This document shows positions 1-8,117 of a stretch of 64,000 bases of DNA, one piece after another; positions within the stretch are counted from its first letter, which is position 1, and each line of letters starts with the position of its first letter. The notes beneath the pieces are model-generated. The model searched no databases. It was not told the origin of the DNA and saw only the letters and a list, made by a program, of their open reading frames with translations. The DNA comes from Sphingomonas albertensis (GTDB lineage: Bacteria; Pseudomonadota; Alphaproteobacteria; Sphingomonadales; Sphingomonadaceae), in NCBI RefSeq assembly GCF_014358075.1, contig NZ_JACONT010000001.1:233285-297284 (forward strand). The letters are read 5' to 3'. The translations under genes and the position numbers were made by a program.

Positions 1-1363
1 GGCTGATCGTGCGATCGGAATTGGTGACGGTGCCGTCCTTCTCGCCCCATGCCGCGGCGGGCAGGCGGACGTGCGCGTGGACCGAGGTGTCGGTCGTCTC
101 GATCACGTCGGAGACGACGACGAACGGGCAGGCGGCCAGCGCCTCGCGCACGCGCCCGGCGTCGGGCATCGACACCGCGGGGTTGGTCGCCATCACCCAC
201 AGCGCCTTGATCCGGCCGTTGCCGAGTTCGCGGAACAGGTCGACGGCCTTCAGCCCCGGCTTGGTCGCCATGTTGGGCGCGGCCCAGAACCGGCCGACGC
301 GGGCGACGTTCTCGGGTGCGAAATCCATGTGCGCGGCGAGGCTGGACGCGAGTCCGCCGACCTCGCGACCACCCATCGCATTAGGCTGGCCGGTGATCGA
401 GAAGGGGGCTGCACCCGGCTTGCCGATCCGCCCGGTGGCAAGGTGGAGATTGGTGATCGCGTTGACCTGATCGGTGCCCGACAGCGACTGGTTCACGCCC
501 TGACTGAACATTGTCACGGTCTTCGGCGTCGCGGCGAACAGTTCGAAGAAGCGCCGGAGGTCCTGCGGCGGAACGTCGCAGATGCGCGCCACCGACCACA
601 GGTCGCTGCCCTCGTCGAACTGGTCCCAGAACGCATCGGGCGTCGCGACGTGTGCGGCGAGATAGTCGTAATCGACCACGCCCGCGTCGCGACACCACGC
701 GAGCAAGCCGTTCATCAGCGCGACGTCGGTGCCGGGCCGGATCGCGAGGTGGAGGTCGGCCTCGTCCGCGGTCTCGGTCCGGCGCGGGTCGATCACCACC
801 AGCTTCGCGCCCGCGTCGCAGCGCGCGCGGATGCGTTGATAGACGATCGGGTGGCACCAGGCGGTGTTCGATCCGACCAGCACGATCAGGTCTGCAGCGT
901 CGAGATCGTCGTAACTCGCGGGGACGATATCCTCGCCGAATGCGCGCATATGCCCCGCGACCGCGCTCGCCATGCATAGCCGCGAATTGGTGTCGATGTT
1001 CGCCGAGCCGATGAAGCCCTTCATCAGCTTGTTCGCGACGTAGTAATCCTCGGTGAGCAGTTGCCCTGAGACATAGAAGGCGACGCTGTTGGGGCCGTGC
1101 TGTGCGATCGTGTCGCGGAATCGTTTCGCGACGAGGTCGAGCGCCTTGTTCCAGGAGGCGCGACGCTGGCCGATCATCGGGGTGAGGAGGCGCCCTTCGA
1201 GTCCGGTCGTCTCGCCGAGATGCGTGCCCTTCGAGCAGAGCTTGCCGGTGTTGGCGGGGTGGTGCGGGTCGCCCTTGATCGTGACGGACCGCTCGCCGGT
1301 AGGAGTCGCGAGAATGCCGCAACCGACACCGCAATACGCGCACGTCGTGCGAACGGCCGCCAT
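1..1363 (-). CDS. nasA: Assimilatory nitrate reductase, catalytic subunit (5' half; continues past the left edge)
   Basis: This is the N-terminal 454 codons of a molybdopterin oxidoreductase that reduces nitrate to nitrite in the cytoplasm. The ATG at 1363 opens with a 4Fe-4S motif (CAYCGVGCG near residues 8-16, fourth cysteine in KLCSKG near 49). Further on are GSNTAWCHP, VVIDPRRTETAD and, close to the edge, AAWGEKDGTVTNSDRTIS, all characteristic of the NasA/NapA/FDH superfamily. The frame is still open at base 1; related enzymes run to about 870-900 residues, so roughly half is present. It is the last gene of the narK-nirB-nirD-nasA operon. The rest of the protein, including any C-terminal 2Fe-2S domain, cannot be seen. 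Confidence 0.95.
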   Translation of the reverse strand, partial: MAAVRTTCAYCGVGCGILATPTGERSVTIKGDPHHPANTGKLCSKGTHLGETTGLEGRLLTPMIGQRRASWNKALDLVAKRFRDTIAQHGPNSVAFYVSGQLLTEDYYVANKLMKGFIGSANIDTNSRLCMASAVAGHMRAFGEDIVPASYDDLDAADLIVLVGSNTAWCHPIVYQRIRARCDAGAKLVVIDPRRTETADEADLHLAIRPGTDVALMNGLLAWCRDAGVVDYDYLAAHVATPDAFWDQFDEGSDLWSVARICDVPPQDLRRFFELFAATPKTVTMFSQGVNQSLSGTDQVNAITNLHLATGRIGKPGAAPFSITGQPNAMGGREVGGLASSLAAHMDFAPENVARVGRFWAAPNMATKPGLKAVDLFRELGNGRIKALWVMATNPAVSMPDAGRVREALAACPFVVVSDVIETTDTSVHAHVRLPAAAWGEKDGTVTNSDRTIS

Positions 1364-1366
1364 TAG

Positions 1367-1470
1367 CCCTCTCCCCCTTGGGGAGAGGGTTGGGTGAGGG
1401 GGAGTTGGGACGGGCAGCACGCGCCCCAACCCCTCACCCCGACCCTCTCCCCAAAGGGGAGAGGGAGCAG
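1367..1470. repeat. Paired palindrome, family A (nasA-nirD gap)
   Basis: Two inverted copies of a CCCTCTCCCC(N)GGGGAGAGGG hairpin flank a core of about 30 bases, and the copies also mirror each other. It fills the space between nirD and nasA, inside the operon, where it could form a strong RNA hairpin. A related pair lies at 50761-50888. Confidence 0.85.
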
Positions 1471-1478
1471 TGGCACGA

Positions 1479-1817
1479 TCACGCCGCCGCTTTCATGGTC
1501 GAGGTGCGGCAGAGCAAAACCCGCCCACCGCTCACCTTCACCGGAATAACCGGCGTACACCCCTTGTCGTCGCCCAGCGCCTCGCCCGTATCCAGCGCGA
1601 TCCGCCAGTTGTGCAGCGGGCACGCGACCGCGCCGCCATGCACGATCCCCTGCGACAGTCGCCCACCCTTGTGCGGGCACCGATCGGCGAGCGCGAAGAC
1701 CTTGCCGTCGCCGGTGCGGAACACCGCGATGTCGTCGCCGCCGGTGACCTGCACGGTGCGGCTGCCGCGGACCGGGATCTCGTCGATCCAGCCGATATCG
1801 AGCCATTCGCCGATCAT
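1479..1817 (-). CDS. nirD: Nitrite reductase (NADH) small subunit, Rieske-type
   Basis: This 112-residue protein is the small subunit of cytoplasmic assimilatory nitrite reductase, which partners NirB in reducing nitrite to ammonium. A Rieske-type 2Fe-2S site is visible: CPHKGG near residues 46-51 and CPLHNW near 68-73, giving the C-x-H...C-x2-H ligand set. Some NirD proteins have lost these ligands; here they are intact. The ATG at 1817 overlaps the nirB stop by four bases, so translation is probably coupled. Confidence 0.95.
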   Translation of the reverse strand: MIGEWLDIGWIDEIPVRGSRTVQVTGGDDIAVFRTGDGKVFALADRCPHKGGRLSQGIVHGGAVACPLHNWRIALDTGEALGDDKGCTPVIPVKVSGGRVLLCRTSTMKAAA

Positions 1818-4300
1818 GCCATTTCCCTCGTTGCGTCCAGGGGAGTAAACCGCGCCATCGGCGCATGCTGCTCACGATGCTCGCCCGCCGCGCGCGCCGC
1901 CCACGGATCGTCCTGCGTGAACTGCTGCGAGAACAGGAACCGTGCCGCCAGCGCATCGCGGCCCTCCGGATCGTCGGCGATCCGTTCGCGAATGTATTCC
2001 ACGCCGATCCGCTCGATCCACGGCGCGGTTCGTTCCAGATAGCGCGCTTCCTCGCGGTACAACTGGATGAACGCGGCGCAGTACTGCATCGCCTCCTCCT
2101 CGGTCGCGACCTTGCACAGGAAGTCGGTGGCGCGGACCTTGATCCCGCCATTGCCACCGACCGACAGCTCGTAGCCGCTGTCGACGCAGACCATGCCGAA
2201 ATCCTTGATCGTCGCCTCGGCGCAGTTGCGCGGGCAGCCGCTGACCGCGATCTTGAACTTGTGCGGCATCCAACTGCCCCAGGTCATCCGCTCGACCTTG
2301 ACGCCGAGCCCGGTCGAATCCTGCGTTCCGAACCGGCACCAGTCCGAGCCGACGCAGGTCTTCACGGTCCGCAGCGACTTGCCGTACGCATGCCCGCTGA
2401 CCATCCCCGCGGCGTTCAGATCCGCCCAGACCGCTGGCAGATCCTCCTTCTTGATCCCGAAGATGTCGAGCCGCTGGCCGCCCGTCACCTTGACCATCGG
2501 CGCATCGTATTTCTCGACGACATCGGCGATCGCGCGCAGCTCGCGCGGGTTGGTGAGCCCGCCCCACATCCGCGGCACGACCGAATAGGTGCCGTCCTTC
2601 TGGATGTTGGCGTGCACGCGCTCGTTGACGTAGCGGCTCTGCTGGTCGTCCTTGTAGTCGCCCGGCAGCGCGCAGAGCAGATAGTAATTGAGCGCAGGCC
2701 GGCACGACGAACACCCGTCCGGCGTCGACCAGCTCATCTTCTGCATGACTTCGGGGATCGAGCGCATACCTTGCGCGACGATCTCGCGGCGGACGTCGTC
2801 GTGGCCGAAGCTGGTGCATTTGCACATCGTCTTGACCGAACGTTCGCCCGAATACTCGTCGCCCAGCGTGACCGCGAGCAGCGTCTCGACCAGCCCGGTG
2901 CACGATCCGCACGACGCCGACGCCTTGCAGGTCGCGCGGACCGCATCGAGCGTCGCGTTCCCGGCGCCGATGCACGCCACGACCTTGCCCTTGGTGACGC
3001 CGTTGCAGCCGCAGATCTCTGCATCGTCGGAGAGCGCCGCAACGGCCGCCTTAGGGTCCGCTTGCGCCCCTCCAGAGGCGAAGGACTGGCCGAAGATCAG
3101 CATGTCGCGGATCGGAGCGATGTCTTCCGCCCGCTTGAGCAGGTCGAAATACCAGCCGCCATCGGTCGTGTCGCCGTACAGCACCGCGCCGACGATCCGG
3201 TCGTCCTTGACCACGACGCGCTTGTAGATGCCGCGCGAGGCATCGCGCAGGACGATGTCCTCCGCGCCTGCACCGCCCGAGAAATCGCCTGCCGAGAACA
3301 CGTCGAGCCCGGCGACCTTCAATTTGGTCGAGGTCACCGATCCGCGGTAGCCGCTGTGACTGTCGGTCAGCCCGTCGGCGAGCGCGCGACACATGTCCCA
3401 CAGCGGCGCGACGAGGCCGTAGACGTTGCCGTCATGCTCGACGCATTCGCCTACCGCGAGGATCGATGGGTCGCTGGTGACCATGTGGTCGTCGACCTTG
3501 ATCCCGCGGCCGATTTCGAGCCCGGCGTCGCGCGCGAGGGCGACGGAGGGGCGGATGCCGACTGCCATGACGACGAGGCTGGCGGGGATCAGCGTGCCGT
3601 CTTTCAGCAGCACGCCCTCGACGCGGGTATCGCCGACGATCTCGGCGGTGTTGGCTTCGGTGAGGATGACCTGACCGCGCGATTCCAGCGCCGACTTGAG
3701 CAACCACCCCGCCGCCTCGTCGAGCTGCCGCTCCATCAGCGTCGGCATCAGGTGGATCACCGTGACCTTCATGCCGCGTAACGTGAGGCCGTGTGCGGCC
3801 TCCAGCCCGAGCAGCCCGCCGCCGATGACGACCGCGGCGCCACCCTTTCCAGCAGCGGCGAGCATATGGTCGACGTCTGCCATGTCGCGGAACGAGATGA
3901 CGCCGGGCAGATCCTTGCCGGGGACGGGGATGATGAACGGATCGGAGCCGGTCGCGATCAGCAGCCGGTCGTACGACACCGTCAGCCCAGAGCGCGCGGT
4001 GACGGTCTTCGCCGTCCGGTCGATCGCCTGGACCGGATCGCTGGTCACCAGTTCGATCGTGTTGGTGGCATACCAGGCGTGGTCGTTGATGACGATCTGC
4101 TCGAACGTCTTCTCGCCCGCCAGCACCGGCGACAGCATGATGCGGTTGTAGTTCACGTGCGGCTCGGCACCGAAGATCGTCACGCGGTACCGGGTCGGAT
4201 CGCGCGCGATCAGTTCCTCGACCGCGCGGCAGCCGGCCATGCCGTTGCCGATCACGACCAAGTGTTCGCGGGTGTCGGGGGAGGGGGTTTGGTGGTCCAT
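1814..4300 (-). CDS. nirB: Nitrite reductase (NADH) large subunit
   Basis: This 828-residue protein is full length for NirB, the siroheme enzyme that reduces nitrite to ammonium with NAD(P)H. In order it shows an N-terminal FAD-binding fold (VVIGNGMAGCRAVEEL near 15), an NAD-binding Rossmann motif (VVIGGGLLGLEAAHGL near 155), a BFD-like 2Fe-2S region (CGCNGVTKGK near 432, CGSC near 465), and the nitrite/sulfite reductase domain. Four cysteines there (DWCRFG near 655, SGCPRNCAEA near 690) bind the 4Fe-4S-siroheme centre. It follows narK by 37 bases and overlaps nirD. No siroheme synthase gene lies in the window. Confidence 0.97.
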   Translation of the reverse strand: MDHQTPSPDTREHLVVIGNGMAGCRAVEELIARDPTRYRVTIFGAEPHVNYNRIMLSPVLAGEKTFEQIVINDHAWYATNTIELVTSDPVQAIDRTAKTVTARSGLTVSYDRLLIATGSDPFIIPVPGKDLPGVISFRDMADVDHMLAAAGKGGAAVVIGGGLLGLEAAHGLTLRGMKVTVIHLMPTLMERQLDEAAGWLLKSALESRGQVILTEANTAEIVGDTRVEGVLLKDGTLIPASLVVMAVGIRPSVALARDAGLEIGRGIKVDDHMVTSDPSILAVGECVEHDGNVYGLVAPLWDMCRALADGLTDSHSGYRGSVTSTKLKVAGLDVFSAGDFSGGAGAEDIVLRDASRGIYKRVVVKDDRIVGAVLYGDTTDGGWYFDLLKRAEDIAPIRDMLIFGQSFASGGAQADPKAAVAALSDDAEICGCNGVTKGKVVACIGAGNATLDAVRATCKASASCGSCTGLVETLLAVTLGDEYSGERSVKTMCKCTSFGHDDVRREIVAQGMRSIPEVMQKMSWSTPDGCSSCRPALNYYLLCALPGDYKDDQQSRYVNERVHANIQKDGTYSVVPRMWGGLTNPRELRAIADVVEKYDAPMVKVTGGQRLDIFGIKKEDLPAVWADLNAAGMVSGHAYGKSLRTVKTCVGSDWCRFGTQDSTGLGVKVERMTWGSWMPHKFKIAVSGCPRNCAEATIKDFGMVCVDSGYELSVGGNGGIKVRATDFLCKVATEEEAMQYCAAFIQLYREEARYLERTAPWIERIGVEYIRERIADDPEGRDALAARFLFSQQFTQDDPWAARAAGEHREQHAPMARFTPLDATREMA

Positions 4301-4337
4301 CAGATCGTCCAGTCGGGTTGGAGCCGGGGAAGGGAGG

Positions 4338-5720
4338 TCATGCGGGGAGCGCGCGGTTGACCGAGCGGTCGCTGGTGCGGCGTGCGTCGAGCGCCGCGTC
4401 GAGCAGCGCGCGCTCGTCCGATTTGTGCGTGGCCGAGAAGCGGACGGCGAGCGCGCAGACCGCGGTGCCTGCGACGACGTAGCCGAGCACGATGAGGCAT
4501 TGCTGCGGGGTGGCCGACGCCTTGTTGAGGAACCCCGCCGCGACCGCGCCGATGTTGCCGCCCGCGCCGATCAGCCCGGCGACACCGCCCAGCGCCTTGC
4601 GGTCGATGAACGGCACCAGCGCATAGGTCGCGCCGCACGCCATGTGCGTGAACAGCCCGAACATCGTCATCGCCAGGATCGCGAGCGTGACGCTGCCGGC
4701 ATGACCGAACAGCACCAGCCCGACGCCTTCGCCGAGCATCAGCGCGAACAACAGCAGCGCGCGGCCATCGAGGCCCTTCACGAGCGCGATCCGGTCGCTC
4801 GCGATCCCGCCGAGCGCACGGGCGAACAGCGCGAGACCGCCGAATATCCCGGCGGCGAGGCCCGCATTGGTCAGCGAAAGGCCGAATCGGTCGACGTAAT
4901 AGCTGGCGGCGATGTTATGGATGAAAATCTCGACGCCGAAGCACGCGCCATAGGTCGCAGCGAGCATCCAGGTGCGGTAATTGGCGGCGGCGCGGCGGAA
5001 GATCGCCATGCCGGTCGCCTTGCCGCCGTCGAGGTCGATGCCCGCCGCGCGGAGGTCGACGATGTCGCCCTGCGGCGTATCCTGCGTGTAGCGCGCATAG
5101 ACGAACGCCATCGCGACCATAGCCACGCCGGGTACGAACATCGCCGCGCGCCAGCCGAAGGCGTGCTCGACGCCTAGGCCGACCAGCGCCGCGACTACCA
5201 GCGGCATCAGGCTCTGCGCCGCGCCGCCGCCGGCATTGCCCCAGCCGCCGACGGTCGCGTTCGCGGTGCCGACGACGTTGGGCGCGAACATCACGCTCGT
5301 ATGATATTGCGTGATGACGAACGATGCGCCGATCGCGCCGATCGCGAGGCGGAAGAACAGGAACGTCTCGTAGGTCTGCGCGAACGCCAGCCCGAACACC
5401 GGGATCGCACCGATCAGCAGCAGCCACGTATAGGTGCGCCGCGGACCGAACCGGTCGCAGAGCGGCCCGACCACCAGCCGCACCAGGATCGTCACCGCGA
5501 CCGCGGCGATGTTGATATTGGCGATCTGATCCTTGCTGAGGCCGAACTCGGCCTTGATCAGCGGCATCAACGGCGCGGCGGCGAACCACGCGAAGAAGCA
5601 CACGAAGAACGCGAGCCACGTGACATGGAACGCGCGCATCTGCGGCGTGGCGGCGCTGAACAGGTCGATCCTGGTGGCTTTCGGCGCGGCGGTGTCGATA
5701 CCCGGTGATGCGAACAACAT
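4338..5720 (-). CDS. narK: Nitrate/nitrite MFS transporter (NarK/NasA family)
   Basis: This 460-residue, roughly 12-helix major facilitator protein matches the nitrate/nitrite porter family and should import nitrate across the inner membrane. Family-type segments include the N-terminal WLAFFVCFFAWFAAAPLMP and the glycine-rich nitrate-signature-like helices GGWGNAGGGAAQSLMP and GLIGAGGNIGAVAAGF. The ATG at 5720 is chosen because GGGGGA lies just upstream; an upstream in-frame TTG at 5747 sits almost against the leader terminator and is less likely. It is the first gene of the operon, so the terminator at 5750-5794 would gate all downstream genes. The tail GARRTSDRSV region is soluble. Confidence 0.93.
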   Translation of the reverse strand: MLFASPGIDTAAPKATRIDLFSAATPQMRAFHVTWLAFFVCFFAWFAAAPLMPLIKAEFGLSKDQIANINIAAVAVTILVRLVVGPLCDRFGPRRTYTWLLLIGAIPVFGLAFAQTYETFLFFRLAIGAIGASFVITQYHTSVMFAPNVVGTANATVGGWGNAGGGAAQSLMPLVVAALVGLGVEHAFGWRAAMFVPGVAMVAMAFVYARYTQDTPQGDIVDLRAAGIDLDGGKATGMAIFRRAAANYRTWMLAATYGACFGVEIFIHNIAASYYVDRFGLSLTNAGLAAGIFGGLALFARALGGIASDRIALVKGLDGRALLLFALMLGEGVGLVLFGHAGSVTLAILAMTMFGLFTHMACGATYALVPFIDRKALGGVAGLIGAGGNIGAVAAGFLNKASATPQQCLIVLGYVVAGTAVCALAVRFSATHKSDERALLDAALDARRTSDRSVNRALPA

Positions 5721-5749
5721 GGTCGGTCCCCCATCTGCGATGGACAAAG

Positions 5750-5794
5750 AAAAAGCCGCCCCGACGGCGACCTTGCGGACGCATCGGAGCGGCT
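5750..5794 (-). terminator. Intrinsic terminator in the nas operon leader (attenuator)
   Basis: On the minus strand an 11-bp stem, AGCCGCTCCGA pairing with TCGGGGCGGCT (one G-U pair), encloses an inner hairpin closed by a GCAA tetraloop. A TTTTTCTTT tract follows, about 30 bases before the narK ATG. A strong intrinsic terminator upstream of the first gene of an operon acts as an attenuator. Its 5' arm includes the 3' strand of the second hexaloop hairpin (5791-5802), so the two cannot form together. Confidence 0.88.
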
Positions 5795-5853
5795 TCGTTG
5801 CCTATGGACGATCGGTCGATCGTCCTACGCGGTCGGGTCCCGTCGTTGGAACC
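5791..5853 (-). promoter_or_regulatory. ANTAR (NasT) RNA target: tandem hexaloop hairpins
   Basis: On the minus-strand transcript, hairpin P1 (5836-5853) is GGTTCC-AACGAC-GGGACC, a 6-bp stem with one U-G pair and a six-base loop. Hairpin P2 (5791-5802) is GGC-AACGAA-GCC, a short 3-bp stem. Both loops have A at position 1 and G at position 4, the known recognition signature of ANTAR proteins. Between them a perfect 20-base palindrome (5806-5825) can form a linker hairpin. P2 shares its 3' strand with the terminator. Because nasT and nasS lie immediately upstream, the inference is that NasT binds here and allows read-through into narK-nirB-nirD-nasA. Confidence 0.8.
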
Positions 5854-5992
5854 GGTCTCGCGATGATTTCGTGTCCGACTCCCTTGCCGGACGCTGCGAA
5901 GATGACCGAAGTGGCCGTATCGCGCAAGCGTCATTTCGCGGGTGCAGCAGATTTGGGAGGGGCGGCATCGCCACTACCCAAACGCAGATTGT

Positions 5993-6042
5993 TTCCCCGC
6001 GAAGGCGGGGACCCAGACTGGGCTCCCGCCTTCGCGGGAGAA
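5993..6042. repeat. Paired palindrome, family D
   Basis: Two inverted hairpins (CCCCGCGAAGGCGGGG and CTCCCGCCTTCGCGGGAG) meet through a short CCCAGACTGGG centre, so the whole unit is also a palindrome. It lies just beyond the nasS stop and may end the nasT-nasS transcript or protect its 3' end. Related, longer copies lie at 47216-47318 and 58211-58307. Confidence 0.8.
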
Positions 6043-6068
6043 CAAGGAGGAGCGGACTGCGGTCGCCT

Positions 6069-7283
6069 TTATGGCAATCCAGCCAGATACCCCTCGATAT
6101 CATCCGGATCGAACGCCCGCCGATCGAAGAACGCATCGCGCCCGAGGATCAGCCGCCCCTGCGTCGATCCCGCGCCGATGCTGTCCGCGCCGATCGCCCC
6201 CTCCAGCTTCGAACTCGCATTGGGCAGCGGCGCGCCCGAGCCCGCCAGCGCCGCACGATACACGTCAGGACGAAAAACCCCTTGCGCGACGTCCGCCTCC
6301 TCGGCCGAGAACGGCGTACCGTCCCAGCGCACCATCTGCGAATACAACCACGCCGCCTGACTGCGCCACGGGAAGTTTGCCGCCTCGCGGTACTGGAACA
6401 TGAAGTCGGGCACGTGGATCGGCACCGCGTCCTTTACCAGCCGCACCCGGTCGCCGATCGCCCTGGACACCGCATCGACCGGGGCATCGAGATACTCTCG
6501 GCGAGACAGGATCGCCGCATTCTCCTCGAGCGTGTCCGGATCGACGAACTGCGCGGCGGCAGCGTGCAGTGCACGGATCAGCCGGTGGACGACGTCGCCA
6601 CGCTCGGCCAGCGTCGCGGCGCGCATTGCCAGTACCTTCTCGACGCCACGCCGCCAGACCTGTGCGGTGACCAAAGCGATCCGCCCGACCCCGCGATCGA
6701 CCGCGACTCCGTTCCAGGGTTCGCCGACGCAGATGCCGTCGACCTCGCCCGCGGCCAGCGCATCGGCCGCAAAGGTCGGGCTGGTCGTGACGATCTCGAC
6801 ATCGGTGTCGGGACGAATACCGACTGCCGCCAGCCAGTAGCGCAGCATGTAGTTATGGCTCGAATAGCGATGCACCACGCCGAACCGCAGCCGCCGGCCC
6901 GCTGCGACGCGCGCGATCGCCACCGTCTTCAATCGCGCGCCGAGCAAGACGGGATCGCCTAGCGCATCCCCGTCGAGCACCTCCGCGGCGAGCGGCAGCG
7001 ACAGCGTGATCGCATTGCCGTTCAGCCCCAGCACGAACGGTACCGCCATCGGCACCGCCGGTCGTCCGCGCCCCAGCGCGGTCGCGATCGCCAGCGGCGC
7101 GACCATGTGCGCGGCATCGGTATGCCCGTACAGCAGCCGATCGCGCACCGTCGCCCACGTCATGTCGCGGACCAGTTCGATCTCCAGTCCCTCGGCCTCG
7201 GCGAACCCGCGTTCGCGCGCGAGGATCGGCAGCGCCGCATCGACGAGCGGGAGGAAACCGATGCGGACCCGGTCGAGCGCCAT
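6069..7283 (-). CDS. nasS: Nitrate sensor NasS (NrtA/CmpA-like periplasmic-binding fold without export signal)
   Basis: This 404-residue protein has the bicarbonate/nitrate-binding fold of NrtA and CmpA (opening IGFLPLVDAALPILARERGF; GICVGEPWNG mid-protein). It has no signal peptide or lipobox, so it should stay in the cytoplasm. That is the hallmark of NasS, which binds nitrate or nitrite and, when empty, sequesters NasT. The ATG at 7283 overlaps the nasT stop by one base (TGATG) with GGGAG seven bases upstream; a GTG one codon earlier is less likely. An uptake-type NrtA is the alternative, but no ABC transporter genes are present. Confidence 0.9.
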   Translation of the reverse strand: MALDRVRIGFLPLVDAALPILARERGFAEAEGLEIELVRDMTWATVRDRLLYGHTDAAHMVAPLAIATALGRGRPAVPMAVPFVLGLNGNAITLSLPLAAEVLDGDALGDPVLLGARLKTVAIARVAAGRRLRFGVVHRYSSHNYMLRYWLAAVGIRPDTDVEIVTTSPTFAADALAAGEVDGICVGEPWNGVAVDRGVGRIALVTAQVWRRGVEKVLAMRAATLAERGDVVHRLIRALHAAAAQFVDPDTLEENAAILSRREYLDAPVDAVSRAIGDRVRLVKDAVPIHVPDFMFQYREAANFPWRSQAAWLYSQMVRWDGTPFSAEEADVAQGVFRPDVYRAALAGSGAPLPNASSKLEGAIGADSIGAGSTQGRLILGRDAFFDRRAFDPDDIEGYLAGLP

Positions 7284-7861
7284 CACAAATCTCCCATGAG
7301 CGCATCGCTGGTGATGATCGCGTCGGCGATCTCGGCGATCCTGCGGTTGGATCGCATCGCCTGCGCGCGGAGCAGGCCGTACGCGGTCGGCTCGTCGATC
7401 CCGCGGCGTTTCATCAGGATCGCCTTGGCACGGTCGACGGTGGTGCGATCGGCGAGTGCGCTGCGAGCCTCGTGCAACTCCGCCTGTAATCGTGCGAACG
7501 CCTGGAACCGGCGGATCGCGAGGTCTATGACCGGCTTGATCCGCTGCTTGGCCAGCCCGTCGACGATATACGCCGACACGCCTGCATCGACCGCCGCGGC
7601 GGTGGACTCCGCATCGCTCTGATCGACGAACATCGCGATCGGCCGCGCCAGCGCGCGCGATACCGCGAAGAATTCCTCGAGCATGTCGCGGCTCGGGTTT
7701 TCGAGGTTGATCAGCACCACGTCCGGCGCGGCCTTCTCCAGCGCGGCGACCATCCCCAGCGTGCCGTCGATCACCACGATATCGTCGAGCCCCGCCTCGC
7801 GCAGGCCGTCCGAGATGATCGCCGCCCGCGTCGTGCTCGTGTCGATGATCGCGATCCGCAT
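7283..7861 (-). CDS. nasT: Nitrate-responsive antiterminator NasT (ANTAR response regulator)
   Basis: This 192-residue protein has an N-terminal receiver-like domain (IAIIDTS, then a DVVLINLENPS segment near 46-56) and a C-terminal ANTAR domain from about residue 123 (DRAKAILMKRRGIDEPTAYGLLRAQAM). ANTAR domains bind RNA hairpins with paired hexaloops to block transcription termination. The usual phosphorylated aspartate appears to be asparagine (LINLENPS), which fits control by NasS binding rather than phosphorylation. Its predicted target lies directly downstream in the narK leader (5791-5853). Confidence 0.92.
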   Translation of the reverse strand: MRIAIIDTSTTRAAIISDGLREAGLDDIVVIDGTLGMVAALEKAAPDVVLINLENPSRDMLEEFFAVSRALARPIAMFVDQSDAESTAAAVDAGVSAYIVDGLAKQRIKPVIDLAIRRFQAFARLQAELHEARSALADRTTVDRAKAILMKRRGIDEPTAYGLLRAQAMRSNRRIAEIADAIITSDALMGDL

Positions 7862-8117
7862 GCCGTCATCCTATGCGGCGCCGCACCAAATGGCGAGCGG
7901 CGGATGGGCGGGTCCAAATGCCACCATCACACGGTGGCCGGCACCGAGCTCGCGACGAATCTGACGGCGATGGCGCCTGTCCGATCGGCCACGATGTCGA
8001 GCGCTGCAAAAAGTCGAGTAGTTCTGGCGCATGTCGCGGCTACCGACTATACCGCTCGGTACTGAAGTGTTTTCCTAGCGGTCGAAACGTTACCGCAGGG
8101 TCCGCAGGAGAGTGGCG
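7862..8117. other. Divergent intergenic region, nasT / molybdenum hydroxylase genes
   Basis: These 256 bases separate nasT (minus) from a plus-strand operon and must hold both promoters. A small CCACC-N7-GGTGG hairpin near 7921 and AGGAG at 8106-8110 (the ribosome site for the next gene) are visible. I see no convincing coding sequence, RNA gene or recognised operator. Confidence 0.5.

Noticed and set aside
1865..3781. A 638-codon open frame on plus opposite nirB
   Set aside because: It is fully antisense to a complete NirB with all cofactor motifs, and its translation is rich in Arg, Ala and Asp with no domain.
5880..5990. A sigma-54 promoter upstream of the nas leader
   Set aside because: No TGGCAC-N5-TTGC type pair with proper spacing could be found.
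7921..7937. CCACC-N7-GGTGG hairpin before nasT as a regulatory RNA element
   Set aside because: The five-base stem is too short and has no T-tract or hexaloop signature.
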